Assembly (NCBI RefSeq): GCF_900100165.1
Contig: NZ_FNEO01000007.1
Location: 107,215 to 171,214, forward strand
Direction: 5' to 3'
Length of the DNA stretch: 64,000 bases
Source: Flavobacterium glycines
GTDB lineage: Bacteria > Bacteroidota > Bacteroidia > Flavobacteriales > Flavobacteriaceae
The position numbers were made by a program, and so were the translations under genes. The notes under the pieces are model-generated. The model had not been told where the DNA came from. It searched no databases and saw only the letters and a list, made by a program, of their open reading frames with translations. Shown piece after piece: positions 1 to 8,073 of the stretch (positions are counted from its first letter, which is position 1; each line of letters opens with the position of its first letter).

Positions 1-830
1 ACTTTAGCCACCGCAACAATATAAGGCGATACTAATACCACTTGTTCTACATAAGTATTCAAAATCATCGCCAGTATGAAAAAACCAATAAAATAGGGAA
101 TTTTTATTTTGTTTGCTTTGTTTTTGAACAAGAAGCTCGTTAGTAAAATAACAGGAATAATCCATAGCGCACGAGCTAATTTTACAGTTGTAGCAATTGC
201 CAAAGCTTCGGCACCATATTTATTAGCTGCTCCTACAACTGAACTGGTGTCGTGGATGGACAAAGCACACCATAATCCAAAATTTTCCTGAGATAATTGC
301 AGCCAATGTCCAATAGCCGGAAATAAAAACAAAGCGATGGAGTTTAAAATAAAAATAACTCCCAGAGCAACCGAAGTTTGTTTTTCATCTGATTGAATAA
401 CCGGAGTAATCGCGGCAATGGCACTTCCTCCGCAAATAGCGGTTCCACAGGAAATTAAATGAGAAGTTTTCAAATCGGTTTTGAGCCATTTTCCAATGAA
501 TCTGCCTAAGAAAATAGTACTGAACAATGTAGCAACGGTCAATAAAAAACTTTCTTTACCCGACAATAATGCATTGGTAACATTCATTCCAAATCCCAGA
601 CCTACAACCGAAATTTGAAGTAAAACCCGAATAATTTTATGGTTCAAATGCAACCACGGATGACCGGAAATATTAGCAACAAGCAATCCGAGTAATAAAG
701 CAATGGGCGGAGTAATATAACCTGTTAGGCAAACAAGCAACAAACACACAAAAATAAATTGCTGGGTTCGGGTATGTTTTTCTAAATTAAAAATTCCTTT
801 TTCGGAAAATATTTCGGCTTGTTTTTTCAA
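1..830 (-). CDS. YeiH-family putative sulfate exporter (partial, C-terminus off the window)
   Basis: The reverse strand encodes about 276 residues of a polytopic membrane protein that continues past base 1. The family (YeiH, Cons_hypoth698) is usually about 330-350 residues, so roughly the last 60 are missing. Family landmarks seen are the glycine-rich CGTAICGGSAIAAITPVI stretch in the middle and WCALSIHDTSSVVGAA further on; many hydrophobic segments separate them. No ATG is available. The reading frame opens after the stop of the upstream gene, and I chose TTG at 830, with ATT at 845 the only other option. It lies 18 bases downstream of the large membrane protein gene on the same strand, so the two could share a transcript. 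The substrate is not shown by sequence; sulfate/sulfonate export is only the family label. Confidence 0.8.
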   Translation of the reverse strand, partial: MKKQAEIFSEKGIFNLEKHTRTQQFIFVCLLLVCLTGYITPPIALLLGLLVANISGHPWLHLNHKIIRVLLQISVVGLGFGMNVTNALLSGKESFLLTVATLFSTIFLGRFIGKWLKTDLKTSHLISCGTAICGGSAIAAITPVIQSDEKQTSVALGVIFILNSIALFLFPAIGHWLQLSQENFGLWCALSIHDTSSVVGAANKYGAEALAIATTVKLARALWIIPVILLTSFLFKNKANKIKIPYFIGFFILAMILNTYVEQVVLVSPYIVAVAK

Positions 831-848
831 GAGCTTTTTTCTAATAAG

Positions 849-2876
849 TTACAATAAACCATTGTATTTTCGAATAAACCATTCTGCTGAAAAGAAGATG
901 CAAATCAATAGTAATAACCATTTCCAATCGATTAATGGTAAACGTCTAACGTTGTTTTTTTCTATAGTTTTATAATTTTCATCAGCCAATAATGATTGAA
1001 TTAAAGTTTCTGCCTGATTTGGGTAATACAACTTTCCTTTTGTTAAACTTGCCAATTGATCCAATCGGTTAACATCGGGATTTACAAATTGCTTTTCGAT
1101 GTCAAAATCTAAAATTTCAAAATTACCAGAATAAGACGATTTTGAATTCAATTCTTTTACCGTAAACCGGTAACTTCCCGCGGCTAATCCATCCAGATTT
1201 ACCTTGTAAGCATTGTTTCCTTTTAATAAATCGTAATTTTTAGTTTGTTTTGTTTTGGAATTAACTACTGCAATAGTCAGGTGTGCTTTCTCATCAAATT
1301 CGTAATTCTTATTGAAATATTGAGCGGTAATTTCGATAGCATCTCCCGAATTATAAAAACTCTCATGATTGACAACTAAAGATTTTTTAGTATTGTTTGT
1401 TGCCAAAAACTGAATGATTTTGTCAATAAAAATATCGTATTTTTCAAAAGACTCTTCTTTAGTATGACTTTCTAATCGCCATTTCCAACTATTTTCACCT
1501 AATAAAAAAGCAGAACGATTATCTTTATTTTCACAGAAAGCTAATAAGGGTGCCTGAGTTTCGATAGCGCGGATTTTTGACCAAAGCAAAACATTAGTAT
1601 TCGGTTTCACTTTAATGCTCCCATAAGGATTTTGCAAAGGCGGAAAATTTTCAAAACCAATATTATCTATCGCGAAAAGATTAAATTGCGAATTGAATCC
1701 CGCCAGGTAATCTTCTTTTTGGGAAGTCATTTTGAAATCTAAATTGTTTTGTAACTGATTTAAAAAGTTAAAATCAGTATGCGTTCCAGTGATTATTAAA
1801 GTATTTAATTTAGCTGATTGATTAGCATCAAAAATCGATTTAAAATCTATTGTAGGTTGGTAAAAAACCAAAACATTATAATTACTTAATTGACTAATTT
1901 GTTTAGGTTTAATAATATCAACCTTACGTTGTGCATTAGATTCTATTGCTCGTTTTAAAGCTGCGATATCGGGATGGTTTATAACAGAAATTATTGCAAT
2001 ACTTGTCTTTTGATCAATAATTTCTACGGCAAAATTTTTATAGTTATTATAGCTGTTTTTTTCTTTTTCAGCCAAAGTTAAACTTGCTTTATATAACTGT
2101 GTCCCGATTTTATTTGCAGTTAAAAACACATTGACAACCGCTGTATTTTTACCCGGAGAAAAATTCACTTTTTGCTTATTCAAAATTGAATTTCCCTGAG
2201 AAATTTGAAAATTGGCAGTTATAGCTTTAGTTCCTGAATATTGCAAAAACACTTCTACAGGAAATTTATTCTTCAAAAAAGCATATTTATTGACATTCAG
2301 TTGGTTGATTTTTAAATCTAAAACTTTTGTGGTATCTCCTAAAACTATTGGAAAAACTTTATTAGAATCGCCAAAACTATAAACATAGTCATTTCCCGAA
2401 GTTTGATTACCATCACTAATCAATACGGTTGGATATAACTGATTTCTGTAAATTGCTTTTAAATCATTGGCAACAACATCAAGATTGGTTTGTTTTCCGC
2501 TGAAATCTAACTTTTTAAATGGTAAAAAATCAGTATCAAATTGATACGATTGGATATTAAATTTTTCTTTTAAAGCCGAATTTGATTCTAATTTAGCTGC
2601 TAATTCATTTGCTTCTTTATCAGCCTTTAAATAAGTAATTGATCTTGAGTTATCATTTACAATTGCTAAAATTGGCTTTTCAACTACAGTACTATTACTT
2701 GTAATTATTGGATTAATCAACAGCAATAATAAACAAAAAATACCTGAAAAACGTAAAAAAGCCAAGAGTAAATTCACTTTGGAATTACTCCTGGCTTTAA
2801 AATAATATTGAAAATAAGACAAACCACCCGCAATAATCAATGAAATAATGATATAAAGAATGGTGTTTGTTGTCAT
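849..2876 (-). CDS. Large membrane-anchored protein, VWA/BatA-like architecture
   Basis: 675 residues. Two hydrophobic segments lie near the N-terminus (about residues 5-25 and 38-60) and one near the C-terminus (about 648-668), with a large presumably periplasmic region between them. Residues 70-180 resemble a degenerate von Willebrand A fold: a hydrophobic strand running into DNSRSI near residue 76, and a TVLISDGNQTSGNDY segment later. The middle looks like immunoglobulin-like beta strands and a glutamine-amidotransferase-like region. Bacteroidota commonly carry such proteins, annotated as VWA-domain or hypothetical membrane proteins; no enzymatic role is established. It sits about 100 bases downstream of fabG, separated by an AT-rich imperfect inverted repeat. 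The family assignment is moderate, and the coding call is strong because the frame is long and uninterrupted. Confidence 0.75.
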   Translation of the reverse strand: MTTNTILYIIISLIIAGGLSYFQYYFKARSNSKVNLLLAFLRFSGIFCLLLLLINPIITSNSTVVEKPILAIVNDNSRSITYLKADKEANELAAKLESNSALKEKFNIQSYQFDTDFLPFKKLDFSGKQTNLDVVANDLKAIYRNQLYPTVLISDGNQTSGNDYVYSFGDSNKVFPIVLGDTTKVLDLKINQLNVNKYAFLKNKFPVEVFLQYSGTKAITANFQISQGNSILNKQKVNFSPGKNTAVVNVFLTANKIGTQLYKASLTLAEKEKNSYNNYKNFAVEIIDQKTSIAIISVINHPDIAALKRAIESNAQRKVDIIKPKQISQLSNYNVLVFYQPTIDFKSIFDANQSAKLNTLIITGTHTDFNFLNQLQNNLDFKMTSQKEDYLAGFNSQFNLFAIDNIGFENFPPLQNPYGSIKVKPNTNVLLWSKIRAIETQAPLLAFCENKDNRSAFLLGENSWKWRLESHTKEESFEKYDIFIDKIIQFLATNNTKKSLVVNHESFYNSGDAIEITAQYFNKNYEFDEKAHLTIAVVNSKTKQTKNYDLLKGNNAYKVNLDGLAAGSYRFTVKELNSKSSYSGNFEILDFDIEKQFVNPDVNRLDQLASLTKGKLYYPNQAETLIQSLLADENYKTIEKNNVRRLPLIDWKWLLLLICIFFSAEWFIRKYNGLL

Positions 2877-2887
2877 TTATTTTTTAA

Positions 2888-2976
2888 TTTAAAGATTGAA
2901 AAATTGAATAATTAAAAGATTCTAAATATCATGAATATAAAAAATCTTTAAATCTTTTAACTTTTAAATCATTTAA
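2888..2976. repeat. AT-rich imperfect intergenic inverted repeat
   Basis: Between fabG and the membrane protein gene the sequence contains two arms rich in AAAGATT/AATCTTT words (around 2890-2921 and 2943-2975) that can fold back with gaps. It resembles the cleaner inverted repeat at 6423-6508. It may act as an attenuator or terminator after fabG, but it lacks a clean stem and U-run. Confidence 0.4.
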
Positions 2977-2979
2977 TTA

Positions 2980-3726
2980 CTATGTAAGCATTCCACCGCA
3001 AACATTTAACACCTGACCTGTTACATAAGCACTCATATCAGAAGCTAAGAAAAGACAAGCATTGGCTACATCTTCAGGAGATCCTCCACGTTTCAACGGA
3101 ATACCATCTCTCCATCCTTTAACAACATCTTCGCTTAGTTTAGCTGTCATTTCAGTTTCGATAAATCCAGGAGCTATCGCATTACAACGGATGTTACGGG
3201 AACCTAATTCTAAAGCTACTGATTTTGTAAATCCAATAGCTCCTGCTTTAGAAGCAGCATAATTAGTTTGACCTGCATTTCCTGAAACCCCTACTACTGA
3301 ACTAATATTAATAATAGATCCGGCGCGTTTTTTCAGGAATGTTTTTTGAATAGCTTTAGTCATGTTAAAAACTGACTTCAGATTTACATCGATAACCTGA
3401 TCAAAATCAGCTTCTGACATACGCATTAACAAGTTGTCTTTAGTAATTCCGGCGTTGTTAATTAATACATCAACAGTACCAAAATCAGCTAAAACAGCAT
3501 CTACTAAAGTTTGAGCTTCATCAAAATCAGCTGCGTTTGATTTGTATCCTTTAGCTTTAACCCCTAAAGCGTTTAATTCGTTTTCTAATGCTAAAGCTGA
3601 CTCAGCAGAAGAGCTGTAAGTAAAAGCTACATCAGCACCGTTTTTTGCAAAAACTTCCGCAATACCTCTTCCTATTCCGCGGCTTGCTCCTGTGATAATA
3701 GCTACTTTTCCTTCAAGTAATTTCAT
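2980..3726 (-). CDS. fabG: 3-oxoacyl-[acyl-carrier-protein] reductase
   Basis: 248 residues, the normal length for FabG. It is a classical short-chain dehydrogenase that reduces 3-oxoacyl-ACP with NADPH in fatty-acid elongation in the cytoplasm. Visible motifs are the nucleotide-binding TGASRGIG at residues 12-19, NNAG at 90-93, the catalytic Ser near 142-143, and Tyr156/Lys160 in YAASK. The C-terminal substrate loop (IAPGFIETEMT) is typical. The ATG at 3726 is preceded on the minus strand by a TATATTTG box (3762-3769), so it probably has its own promoter. Among the many SDR proteins, the high match to FabG loop motifs makes the assignment firm. Confidence 0.95.
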   Translation of the reverse strand: MKLLEGKVAIITGASRGIGRGIAEVFAKNGADVAFTYSSSAESALALENELNALGVKAKGYKSNAADFDEAQTLVDAVLADFGTVDVLINNAGITKDNLLMRMSEADFDQVIDVNLKSVFNMTKAIQKTFLKKRAGSIINISSVVGVSGNAGQTNYAASKAGAIGFTKSVALELGSRNIRCNAIAPGFIETEMTAKLSEDVVKGWRDGIPLKRGGSPEDVANACLFLASDMSAYVTGQVLNVCGGMLT

Positions 3727-3761
3727 ATTAAGATATAAATTTATTTTTAAATTTTGAGGTA

Positions 3762-3769
3762 CAAATATA
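3762..3769 (-). promoter_or_regulatory. Putative -7 box of the fabG promoter
   Basis: On the minus strand the sequence reads TATATTTG, matching the Bacteroidota -7 consensus TAnnTTTG, about 35 bases upstream of the fabG ATG. No good -33 TTG element is visible 19-21 bases further up. Confidence 0.5.
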
Positions 3770-3803
3770 AAGCATTTAGCTGTTTAATAAAATTAATGCT
3801 ATA

Positions 3804-3833
3804 AAAAAAGCCTTACCGAAGTAAGGCTTTTTA
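3804..3833 (-). terminator. Rho-independent terminator of the GIY-YIG-like gene
   Basis: A perfect 9-bp stem (AAGCCTTAC with GTAAGGCTT) closes on a 4-base loop and is followed on the minus strand by a run of seven T. It lies about 30 bases after the stop of the gene at 3863-4285 and separates it from fabG. Confidence 0.85.
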
Positions 3834-3862
3834 AAAACAGTATCTTTTTTATTGAAAATAAA

Positions 3863-4285
3863 CTAGAATGCTACATTCCATCTAGGTAATTTATCATTTT
3901 CACTTAAGAAATTTTGTAAAACTTGTGCTTCAACAAAAGTAGGAATCACTTTTGTATTCTTATTATATGTTTCGTACCAAACAACTTCTAAACGACTAAT
4001 TTCTTCTTTTTTCATTTGTGCCGGCCAGGAATATTTTCTTCCTGTTTTAGCAAATTGATGACCATTTACAATTTTATCATACAATCCACCATTTTTAGTT
4101 TTTAAAGTACCATCGTTTTGAACTGTTCCTGTTGAACCTACCATGATTAACTCTTTTTCTTCAGCCACATCATAAACCAAAAATACTCCAGAACCTTCAG
4201 ACGCATTACATACTTCTTCAAGATTATCTTCAACTGTTAATGAAAACTGATTATTTACTTTGAATCCTTCTAATTCCTTATACAT
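3863..4285 (-). CDS. Small GIY-YIG-like protein of unknown function
   Basis: 140 residues. Residues 34-51 (VFLVYD, a short spacer, then LIMVGSTG) align by eye with the GIY...YIG core of GIY-YIG nuclease-like proteins. The segment KTKNGGLYDKIVNGHQF at about 62-78 and WPAQMKKEEI at about 87 match a group of uncharacterised Bacteroidota proteins with this fold. The core is degenerate: GIY is replaced by LVY, YIG by MVG, and the usual arginine in the following helix appears to be Lys71. Nuclease activity is therefore doubtful. The gene stands alone, with its own TACATTTG promoter box and terminator. The ORF is sound; the fold is a moderate inference. Confidence 0.6.
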   Translation of the reverse strand: MYKELEGFKVNNQFSLTVEDNLEEVCNASEGSGVFLVYDVAEEKELIMVGSTGTVQNDGTLKTKNGGLYDKIVNGHQFAKTGRKYSWPAQMKKEEISRLEVVWYETYNKNTKVIPTFVEAQVLQNFLSENDKLPRWNVAF

Positions 4286-4342
4286 AATTTTCTTTTTGAA
4301 TTGATTTTAACACCTGCCAATGTTGGTGATTTTAATTGGGTG

Positions 4343-4350
4343 CAAATGTA
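4343..4350 (-). promoter_or_regulatory. Putative -7 box of the GIY-YIG-like gene
   Basis: TACATTTG on the minus strand about 57 bases upstream of the ATG, matching TAnnTTTG. A short CACC/GGTG imperfect palindrome (4311-4328) lies in the leader. Confidence 0.5.
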
Positions 4351-4374
4351 TTTCTTTAATTCTGTTTTATACTA

Positions 4375-4398
4375 AAAAAGCCCCACAAATGTGAGGCT
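4375..4398 (-). terminator. Terminator of sucD
   Basis: An 8-bp stem with a 4-base loop (4379-4398). One position is C-A on the plus strand but G-U on the minus transcript, and T6 follows on the minus strand. Both point to termination of the minus-strand sucD, whose stop is about 28 bases upstream. Confidence 0.8.
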
Positions 4399-4425
4399 TA
4401 ATTTATTTAAAATTTAGTTTTGAGA

Positions 4426-5310
4426 TTATACTGTAGCATTAACCAAAACTTCTTTTACTTTTTTACCAATTTCAGCAGGAGAATCAACAACGTGAATTCC
4501 GTTTTCTCTCATGATACGCTTTTTAGCAGCAGCTGTATCGTCAGAACCACCAACGATAGCACCAGCGTGCCCCATTGTTCTACCAGCAGGAGCAGTTTCT
4601 CCAGCAATAAAACCTACAACTGGTTTACGGTTACCGTCAGCTTTAATCCATTTAGCAGCATCAGCTTCTAATTGACCTCCAATTTCACCAATCATGATGA
4701 TACATTCAGTCTCAGGATCGTTCATTAATAATTCAACAGCTTCTTTAGTAGTTGTTCCAATGATTGGGTCTCCACCAATTCCGATAGCAGTTGTGATTCC
4801 TAAACCTTGTTTTACAACTTGGTCAGCAGCTTCATAAGTTAAAGTTCCTGATTTAGAAACGATACCTACATTTCCTTTTTTGAAAACGAAACCTGGCATG
4901 ATACCAACTTTAGCTTCACCCGGAGTAATAACACCAGGGCAGTTAGGACCTATTAATCTGGCGTTTCTTTGTTTAACGTAGTTGTTAGCAAGAATCATAT
5001 CAGCAACAGGAATACCTTCAGTAATAGCAATGATAACTTTAATTCCTGCATCAGCAGCTTCCATAATAGCATCAGCAGCAAAAGCTGGTGGTACGAAAAT
5101 GATAGAAGTATCAGCACCTGCTTGCTCAACTGCATCTTTCACAGTATTAAAAACAGGACGCTCTAAATGTAAAGTACCTCCTTTTCCCGGAGTTACACCA
5201 CCTACAACGTTTGTACCGTATTCAATCATTTGAGAAGCGTGGAAAGTACCTTCGCTTCCTGTAAATCCTTGAACAATTATTTTAGAATCTTTGTTAACTA
5301 AAACACTCAT
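4426..5310 (-). CDS. sucD: Succinyl-CoA synthetase (ADP-forming) alpha subunit
   Basis: 294 residues, standard length. This is the alpha subunit of the TCA-cycle enzyme that interconverts succinyl-CoA and succinate with nucleotide triphosphate formation. Seen motifs are the CoA-binding Rossmann start ([10 protein letters not shown] at about 15-24), [12 protein letters not shown] at about 121-132, and the phosphohistidine loop GHAGAIVGG with His248. The beta subunit (sucC) is not in this window, so the operon is split. It has its own promoter box (TATTTTTG on the minus strand at 5347-5354) and terminator, consistent with single-gene expression. Confidence 0.97.
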   Translation of the reverse strand: MSVLVNKDSKIIVQGFTGSEGTFHASQMIEYGTNVVGGVTPGKGGTLHLERPVFNTVKDAVEQAGADTSIIFVPPAFAADAIMEAADAGIKVIIAITEGIPVADMILANNYVKQRNARLIGPNCPGVITPGEAKVGIMPGFVFKKGNVGIVSKSGTLTYEAADQVVKQGLGITTAIGIGGDPIIGTTTKEAVELLMNDPETECIIMIGEIGGQLEADAAKWIKADGNRKPVVGFIAGETAPAGRTMGHAGAIVGGSDDTAAAKKRIMRENGIHVVDSPAEIGKKVKEVLVNATV

Positions 5311-5346
5311 GATATATATTTTATATGATTTTCAAATTTTATGATG

Positions 5347-5354
5347 CAAAAATA
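5347..5354 (-). promoter_or_regulatory. Putative -7 box of sucD
   Basis: TATTTTTG on the minus strand about 36 bases before the sucD ATG; it fits TAnnTTTG. No convincing -33 element is seen. Confidence 0.45.
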
Positions 5355-5479
5355 AGGTTTTCGAAATTATTTGTGCAGTTTTCTTATCAAAAAAAAAGTC
5401 TGTTATTGCACTCATTTGTTAGCTTCAAAACAAATTATCACTTTTGAAACAAAATGCAATAATTTCCATTTACTTTTTA

Positions 5480-6409
5480 TTACTTTAATTTATCCAGAAT
5501 CTCAGGAATTTTTTTGATGTTAGCCAATTGCTTTAATTTTTCTCTGGACTCCTGTATAGGTGTACCAAAATAAGTTTTTCCACCAGTAACTGATTTAGTT
5601 ACTCCGGTTTGTCCCATAACAACCGCTTTTTCTCCAATTGTTATTCCGCTGGTTGTACCAACTTGTCCCCAAAGTGTAACTTCATCTTCGATAATCACAC
5701 AGCCTGCAATTCCGGTTTGAGAAGCAATTAAGCATTTTTTACCAATAACAGTATCGTGCCCTACATGAACCTGATTGTCAATTTTTGTTCCTTCGCCAAT
5801 AGTAGTATCACCGGTAACTCCTTTATCAATAGTACAAAGAGCTCCAATTCCCACATTGTCTTTAATAACAACACGGCCTCCTGAAAGCAATTGGTCAAAT
5901 CCATCCGGACGTTTTTTATAATAAAAAGCATCAGCTCCAAGAACAGTTCCGGCGTGAATAATTACGTTATCCCCTATTACGGTATTGTCATAAATAGCAA
6001 CATTGGAATGAATCAAACAATTCTTTCCTATTACCACATCATTTCCAATAAACGAATTAGGCTGAATTATTGTTCCTTCTCCTATAATTGCTGTTGGAGA
6101 TACAGAAACACGTGAAAACTGAAACGGTTTGAAATGTTGCGTTAATTTATTAAAATCTCTAAATGGATCGTCTGAAATCAACAATGCTTTACCTTCCGGA
6201 CATGCTACATTTTTATTGATTAAAATAATTGTTGCAGCTGAATTTAAGGCTTTATCGTAGTATTTTGGATGATCTACAAAAACAATATCTCCTTTCTCTA
6301 CCACATGAATTTCGTTCATGCCCAAAACCTCAAAATCCTCATTCCCTACAAATTCACAGTTTAGTAAATCCGCTATTTCTTTTAAAGAATATGCTTTTGT
6401 AAATTTCAT
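5480..6409 (-). CDS. LpxD-like acyltransferase, second paralogue
   Basis: 309 residues. An N-terminal LpxD-type domain (about 1-100) is followed by a left-handed beta-helix of hexapeptide repeats (about 105-265) and a short C-terminal helix. The candidate catalytic His218 lies in [15 protein letters not shown], aligned with the His of the true LpxD in this window (His242). It differs where LpxD has GSDGFGFAP: here the segment reads [13 protein letters not shown]. It probably acylates a UDP-sugar related to lipid A precursors, but the acceptor or acyl chain may differ. It is separated from efp by a large inverted repeat. Family membership is sure; equivalence to LpxD is not. Confidence 0.8.
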   Translation of the reverse strand: MKFTKAYSLKEIADLLNCEFVGNEDFEVLGMNEIHVVEKGDIVFVDHPKYYDKALNSAATIILINKNVACPEGKALLISDDPFRDFNKLTQHFKPFQFSRVSVSPTAIIGEGTIIQPNSFIGNDVVIGKNCLIHSNVAIYDNTVIGDNVIIHAGTVLGADAFYYKKRPDGFDQLLSGGRVVIKDNVGIGALCTIDKGVTGDTTIGEGTKIDNQVHVGHDTVIGKKCLIASQTGIAGCVIIEDEVTLWGQVGTTSGITIGEKAVVMGQTGVTKSVTGGKTYFGTPIQESREKLKQLANIKKIPEILDKLK

Positions 6410-6422
6410 AATTTAATTTAAA

Positions 6423-6508
6423 AATTGAAAAATTTAAAGATTAAAAAAATGCTATTGTCAACTTAAAGCTTAAAATCATTTAATTTTTAATCTTTAAATT
6501 TTTCAATT
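6423..6508. repeat. Perfect 25-bp intergenic inverted repeat
   Basis: Arms 6423-6447 and 6484-6508 are exact reverse complements of 25 bases with a 36-base loop. They fill the gap between the efp stop and the second lpxD-like gene. The arms are AT-rich (AAATTTAAAGATT core). The structure could slow or stop transcription after efp or protect its mRNA end. Confidence 0.85.
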
Positions 6509-6511
6509 AAA

Positions 6512-7078
6512 TTACTCTTTTACACGCTCCATATATGAACCTGAAGCGGTATCAATTTTAATTTTATCTCCTTCATTGATAAACAACGGAACGTTTACTG
6601 TTGCACCTGTTTCAACTGTAGCTTGTTTAGTAGCATTAGTAGCGGTGTTTCCTTTCACTCCCGGTTCAGCATAAGTTACTTCAAGGATAATTGAAGCCGG
6701 CATATCAACAGATAAAGGTAAATCTGTTTCAGTATTAATCTGAACCATTACATTAGTTCCTTCTTTCAATAAATCCGGAGCATCAAGAATACTTTTATTC
6801 AAAGTAATTTGCTCAAAAGTTTCATTATTCATAAAATGAAACTGATCTCCTTCTGCATATAAATATTGGTAAGTGTGTGTTTCAACACGAACATCATCAA
6901 TTTTATGTCCTGCAGAAAAAGTATTATCCAATACTTTTCCAGTAGTTAAACTTTTCAGTTTTGTTCTCACGAAAGCAGGACCTTTACCTGGTTTTACGTG
7001 TAAAAATTCGATAATTTTATAAATATCGTGATTGTATTTAATACAAAGACCGTTTCTAATATCTGATGTAGATGCCAT
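6512..7078 (-). CDS. efp: Translation elongation factor P
   Basis: 188 residues, the usual three-beta-barrel length. EF-P rescues ribosomes stalled at polyproline. The N-terminal KOW-like domain carries the conserved loop VKPGKGPAFVRTK with Lys32 at the tip, the position that is beta-lysylated in E. coli. No EpmA/EpmB genes are present in this window, so its modification is unknown. The C-terminal OB domains are intact (GDKIKIDTASGSYMERV at the end). It is flanked on both sides by inverted repeats, which suggests a separately processed transcript inside the lipid A gene cluster. Confidence 0.97.
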   Translation of the reverse strand: MASTSDIRNGLCIKYNHDIYKIIEFLHVKPGKGPAFVRTKLKSLTTGKVLDNTFSAGHKIDDVRVETHTYQYLYAEGDQFHFMNNETFEQITLNKSILDAPDLLKEGTNVMVQINTETDLPLSVDMPASIILEVTYAEPGVKGNTATNATKQATVETGATVNVPLFINEGDKIKIDTASGSYMERVKE

Positions 7079-7097
7079 TATTTTAATTTTTGATTTA

Positions 7098-7200
7098 AGA
7101 TTTCTGATTTTAGAAAAAATCAGTCTTCTATATTTATTTTAATTTTTATTACTCTGTTATATTGAACAAATTCTGTTTAGAAATCTAAAATCAGAAATCT
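7098..7200. repeat. Intergenic inverted repeat between lpxA and efp
   Basis: Arms AGATTTCTGATTTTAGA (7098-7114) and its exact complement (7184-7200), 17 bp, with a 69-base loop that contains further pairing. It is similar in style and placement to the repeat at 6423-6508. Confidence 0.8.
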
Positions 7201-7214
7201 AAACTCTAAAATGA

Positions 7215-8000
7215 TTAATAGCTACCGCTGTAACCTTTCATAATTCCACGAGATGAATTTCTGATGAAATCGATAATTTCGTCTCTTTCGGGTGTAGCCT
7301 CCATTTCGGCTTCAATAATACCTAAAGCCTGAGTGGTATTGTAATTCTTTTGATATAAAATTCGATAGATATCCTGGATTTCCCTGATTTTTTCAGTAGA
7401 AAAACCTCTTCTTCTTAAACCAACAGAATTAATCCCCACATAAGACAAAGGTTCTTTAGCTGCTTTAGTATAAGGAGGAACATCTTTACGCACTAAGGAC
7501 CCTCCGGAAATCATCGCATGATCACCAATATGAATAAATTGATGAATTGCTGCTAAACCTCCAATCACCGCATGATTACCCACTACTACGTGTCCGGCTA
7601 ATGCCACTCCATTTACAATGATCGCATTATTACCTATAACACAATCGTGAGCAATATGTGCATAAGCCATCACAAGACAATTGTTTCCTAAAATGGTTTG
7701 TCCTGAAGCTACTGTACCTCTATTGATAGTTACACATTCTCTAATGGTACAATTATCTCCAATGATAGCCAATGAATCTTCACCGCCAAATTTTAAATCT
7801 TGAGGAACCGCCGAAATAACTGCTCCGGGAAAAATATTGCAATTTTTTCCAATTCTTGCACCTTCCATAATAGTTACATTAGAACCTATCCAGGTACCAT
7901 CACCAATTACCACATTGTTATGAATGGTTGTAAAAGGTTCAATAACCACATTTTTGGCGATTTTTGCGCCAGGATGAACATATGCTAACGGTTGATTCAT
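7215..8000 (-). CDS. lpxA: Acyl-ACP--UDP-N-acetylglucosamine O-acyltransferase
   Basis: 261 residues, near the 262 of E. coli LpxA. It carries out the first step of lipid A synthesis, transfer of a 3-hydroxyacyl chain to UDP-GlcNAc in the cytoplasm. Hexapeptide repeats form the left-handed helix over residues 8-190, and MAYAHIAHDC carries the catalytic His118 (equivalent of E. coli His125) with His115 nearby. The C-terminal helical domain follows (GFSTEKIREIQDIYRILYQ). It is 73 bases downstream of lpxC/fabZ, consistent with an lpxD-lpxC/fabZ-lpxA unit. Confidence 0.97.
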   Translation of the reverse strand: MNQPLAYVHPGAKIAKNVVIEPFTTIHNNVVIGDGTWIGSNVTIMEGARIGKNCNIFPGAVISAVPQDLKFGGEDSLAIIGDNCTIRECVTINRGTVASGQTILGNNCLVMAYAHIAHDCVIGNNAIIVNGVALAGHVVVGNHAVIGGLAAIHQFIHIGDHAMISGGSLVRKDVPPYTKAAKEPLSYVGINSVGLRRRGFSTEKIREIQDIYRILYQKNYNTTQALGIIEAEMEATPERDEIIDFIRNSSRGIMKGYSGSY

Positions 8001-8073
8001 CTATTTTAGTTTTTTTTATAATTAATTACCTTAATTACTAATATTTATAATAACAGTGAGGAAAACTGCTATT

